Notes under the pieces: model-generated
The model's database searches: none
Seen by the model: the letters and a program-made list of their open reading frames with translations, nothing else
What the model was told of the DNA's origin: nothing
Shown: positions 62,337 to 64,000 of the stretch, in pieces
How positions within the stretch are numbered: position 1 is the first letter of the stretch
How the letters are laid out: each line of letters starts with the position of its first letter
Origin: JALYGJ01 sp963781705
GTDB taxonomy: Bacteria; Chloroflexota; Limnocylindria; Limnocylindrales; CSP1-4
DNA: 64,000 bases
Direction: 5' to 3'
Assembly: GCA_963781705.1 (NCBI GenBank)
Contig: CAWAGP010000010.1
Span: forward strand, 806,001 to 870,000
Program-made: the position numbers and the translations under genes

Positions 62337-64000
62337 TTGCGTACGCGCGCAGCGGAGCTGCGGGTACAGATCGATCGGGCGAACAGGCAGTATCACGAGC
62401 TGGACGCGCCGGAGATCAGCGACCCCGAGTACGACGCACTGTTTCGGGCGCTGGTCGAGCTCGAGGAGGCACACCCGGAGTTGCGCACGCCCGATTCGCC
62501 GACCCAGCGGGTGGGCAGCGTGCCTTCGGGCCAGCTCAAGGAGGTACGTCACGCGACGCCGATGCTGTCGCTCGGCAACGTCTTCTCCGTTGACGAGCTG
62601 CTTGCCTTCGATGCCCGCGTGCGTCGGCTGCTGGGCGCGGACGCGCCGGCCGATCTGCTATTCGACGCCGAGTTGAAGATCGACGGGCTGGCCATCAGCC
62701 TGCGCTACCAGGACGGCCACTTCGTCCAGGGCGCGACGCGCGGCGACGGCACGACCGGCGAGGACGTCACGGCCAACCTGCGCACCATAGAAAGCATCCC
62801 CAAGCGACTTCGTGAGCCGGTCAGCATCGAGGTTCGCGGCGAGGTTTACATGCCCAAGGCGGAGTTCGCGCGCATCAACGCCGAACGCGAGGAGGCCGGC
62901 CTGCCGCTGTATGCCAATCCGCGCAACAGCGGCGCCGGCTCACTCCGCCAGATCGATCCCCAGGTGACGGCCAGCCGCCGCCTGGCGGCGTGGTTCTACG
63001 TGCTCGTCGAGCCCGGCGCCGTGGACAGCCAGGCCGCCGCGCTTGACCGGCTCGACGCGCTTGGCTTTCCGGTCGAACCCAATCGCGGCACCGGGCTGGC
63101 GATCGACGCGGTGGTCGAGTTCATCGAGCGCTGGCACGAGCCGCGCCACGGGCTGCCATATGGGACCGACGGCGTGGTCGTCAAGGTCGACAGCTTCGAG
63201 CTCGAGCAGCGGCTGGGCATGGTCTCGCACGCACCGCGCTGGGCGGTCGCCTACAAGTACCCGCCGGAGCAGGTGGAGGCGTTCGTCGAGGACATCGTGC
63301 CCTATGTCGGCCGCACCGGGACGCTCACGCCGGTGGCGCATCTGACGCCGGTCACCGTCGCCGGTTCGACAGTCAGCCGCGCGACGCTGCACAACCTTGA
63401 CGACGTGCGTCGCCGCGACGTGCGCATCGGCGACCACGTCGTGCTCCACAAGGCCGGCGACGTCATACCGGAGATCGTGCGGCCGATCGTCGACAGGCGC
63501 ACCGGCAGCGAGCGCGAGTTCGAGATGCCGGCCACCTGTCCGGTATGCGGGACAGCCATCGCGCGCGACCCCGACACCGTCCGCCACTATTGCCCCAATC
63601 CACTGTGCCCGGCTCGAGTTGGGCAGGAATTCGGGCACTTCGCGGGCCGCGGCGCAATGGACATCGAGGGCGCCGGCTGGAAAGTGCTCGTCCAGTTGCT
63701 GGAGCGCGGCATGCTCAAGACGCGTGGCGACTTCTTCCGCCTGACCGTCGAGGACCTGGAGTCACTCGATCGCTTCGCGCGCAAGAGCGCCGAGAACCTG
63801 CATGCGTCCATCCAGCGTGCCCGGGTGCGGCCGCTGTATCGGATCCTGTACGGCCTGGGCATTCCGCAGGTCGGCGGACAAACCGCCATCGACCTGTCCG
63901 ACTGGATCGCACGGCGCTGGCCGCCGCGGCCTGGCGAACCGATGGGCGGCGCGGATGGCTGGCTGGCGCGCATCGCCAACGAGTTGCGCAGTGTGCCCGG
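62337..64000 (+). CDS. ligA: NAD-dependent DNA ligase LigA, truncated by window end
   Basis: LigA seals nicks using NAD+. The first 554 residues are present. Domain Ia is VQIDRANRQYHELDAPEISDPEYD. The adenylation motif is LKIDGL (Lys114 in this numbering), followed by GATRGDGTTGEDVTANLRT, EVRGEVYM, NPRNSGAGSLRQ and the nucleotidyltransferase motifs. The zinc finger is CPVCGTAI...YCPNPLCP. The helix-hairpin-helix domain is starting at the edge. The conserved frame begins after a stop at 62322, with TTG 62337 as its only start. An overlapping GTG at 62321 gives MTATELAYAR in another frame, which fuses smoothly to AELRVQ if one base near 62351 is removed. So either TTG is the start or another +1 error is present. 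Confidence 0.95.
   Translation, partial: MRTRAAELRVQIDRANRQYHELDAPEISDPEYDALFRALVELEEAHPELRTPDSPTQRVGSVPSGQLKEVRHATPMLSLGNVFSVDELLAFDARVRRLLGADAPADLLFDAELKIDGLAISLRYQDGHFVQGATRGDGTTGEDVTANLRTIESIPKRLREPVSIEVRGEVYMPKAEFARINAEREEAGLPLYANPRNSGAGSLRQIDPQVTASRRLAAWFYVLVEPGAVDSQAAALDRLDALGFPVEPNRGTGLAIDAVVEFIERWHEPRHGLPYGTDGVVVKVDSFELEQRLGMVSHAPRWAVAYKYPPEQVEAFVEDIVPYVGRTGTLTPVAHLTPVTVAGSTVSRATLHNLDDVRRRDVRIGDHVVLHKAGDVIPEIVRPIVDRRTGSEREFEMPATCPVCGTAIARDPDTVRHYCPNPLCPARVGQEFGHFAGRGAMDIEGAGWKVLVQLLERGMLKTRGDFFRLTVEDLESLDRFARKSAENLHASIQRARVRPLYRILYGLGIPQVGGQTAIDLSDWIARRWPPRPGEPMGGADGWLARIANELRSVP

Overview
The window is one contiguous, gene-dense, high-GC bacterial chromosome segment. It is almost entirely housekeeping and metabolic genes, and I see no insertion sequence, prophage, integrase or CRISPR array. 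Three features point to a Chloroflexota-like lineage: glycine decarboxylase split into two subunits, PurS/PurQ/small-PurL glutamine amidotransferase, and many secreted proteins with Thr/Pro-rich linkers. This placement is inferred from gene content; no phylogeny was run.

Layout. 1-2571: ftsZ, a YggS-family PLP protein, a YggU/DUF167 protein and tRNA-Val(CAC). 2595-9103: a secreted M1-type peptidase, a DUF1003 membrane protein, aconitase (minus strand), a Rossmann/DUF2520 protein and a Nudix hydrolase. 9106-13590: complete glycine cleavage set gcvT-gcvH-gcvPA-gcvPB. 13690-26292: two complete oligopeptide (Opp/Dpp) ABC transporters pointing at each other. 26501-31046: a split NAD synthetase pair (nitrilase-like amidase plus nadE), rsmI, an FAD amine oxidase and an NTF2-like protein. 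31047-33290: a minisatellite, ssb, an NlpC/P60 hydrolase and two long intergenic regions. 33291-45946: a tightly overlapping purine operon (purA-D-B-C-S-Q-L-F-M and a fused purN-purH). 45956-50528: a small acidic protein, metG, tatD, a thioesterase and a DUF1028 protein. 50599-52798: a CIRCE-controlled groES-groEL operon with a strong terminator. 52802-62268: pcrA/uvrD surrounded by uncharacterised lipoproteins and membrane proteins with Thr/Pro-rich stalks. 62337-end: ligA, cut off by the window edge.

The purine block supplies every step from PRPP to IMP except PurE/PurK, and also AMP formation (PurA, PurB). The glycine cleavage genes would supply one-carbon units for the PurN and PurH formyl transfers. 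The two peptide transporters could feed amino acids into this metabolism. That link is inference.

The most unusual observations are: a substrate-binding lipoprotein at 24424-26292 whose domain order appears circularly permuted; a PurN-PurH fusion; a YggS gene with no ATG, GTG or TTG in the region where it should start; matching 16-bp hairpins behind both substrate-binding protein genes; duplicated terminators flanking a Thr/Pro-rich reading frame; and an uncharacterised four-gene membrane cluster between pcrA and ligA. Several universally conserved genes (acnA, dppB, purL, purH twice, possibly ligA) are broken by shifts that all have the same +1 sense. This looks more like residual sequencing or assembly error than real gene decay.
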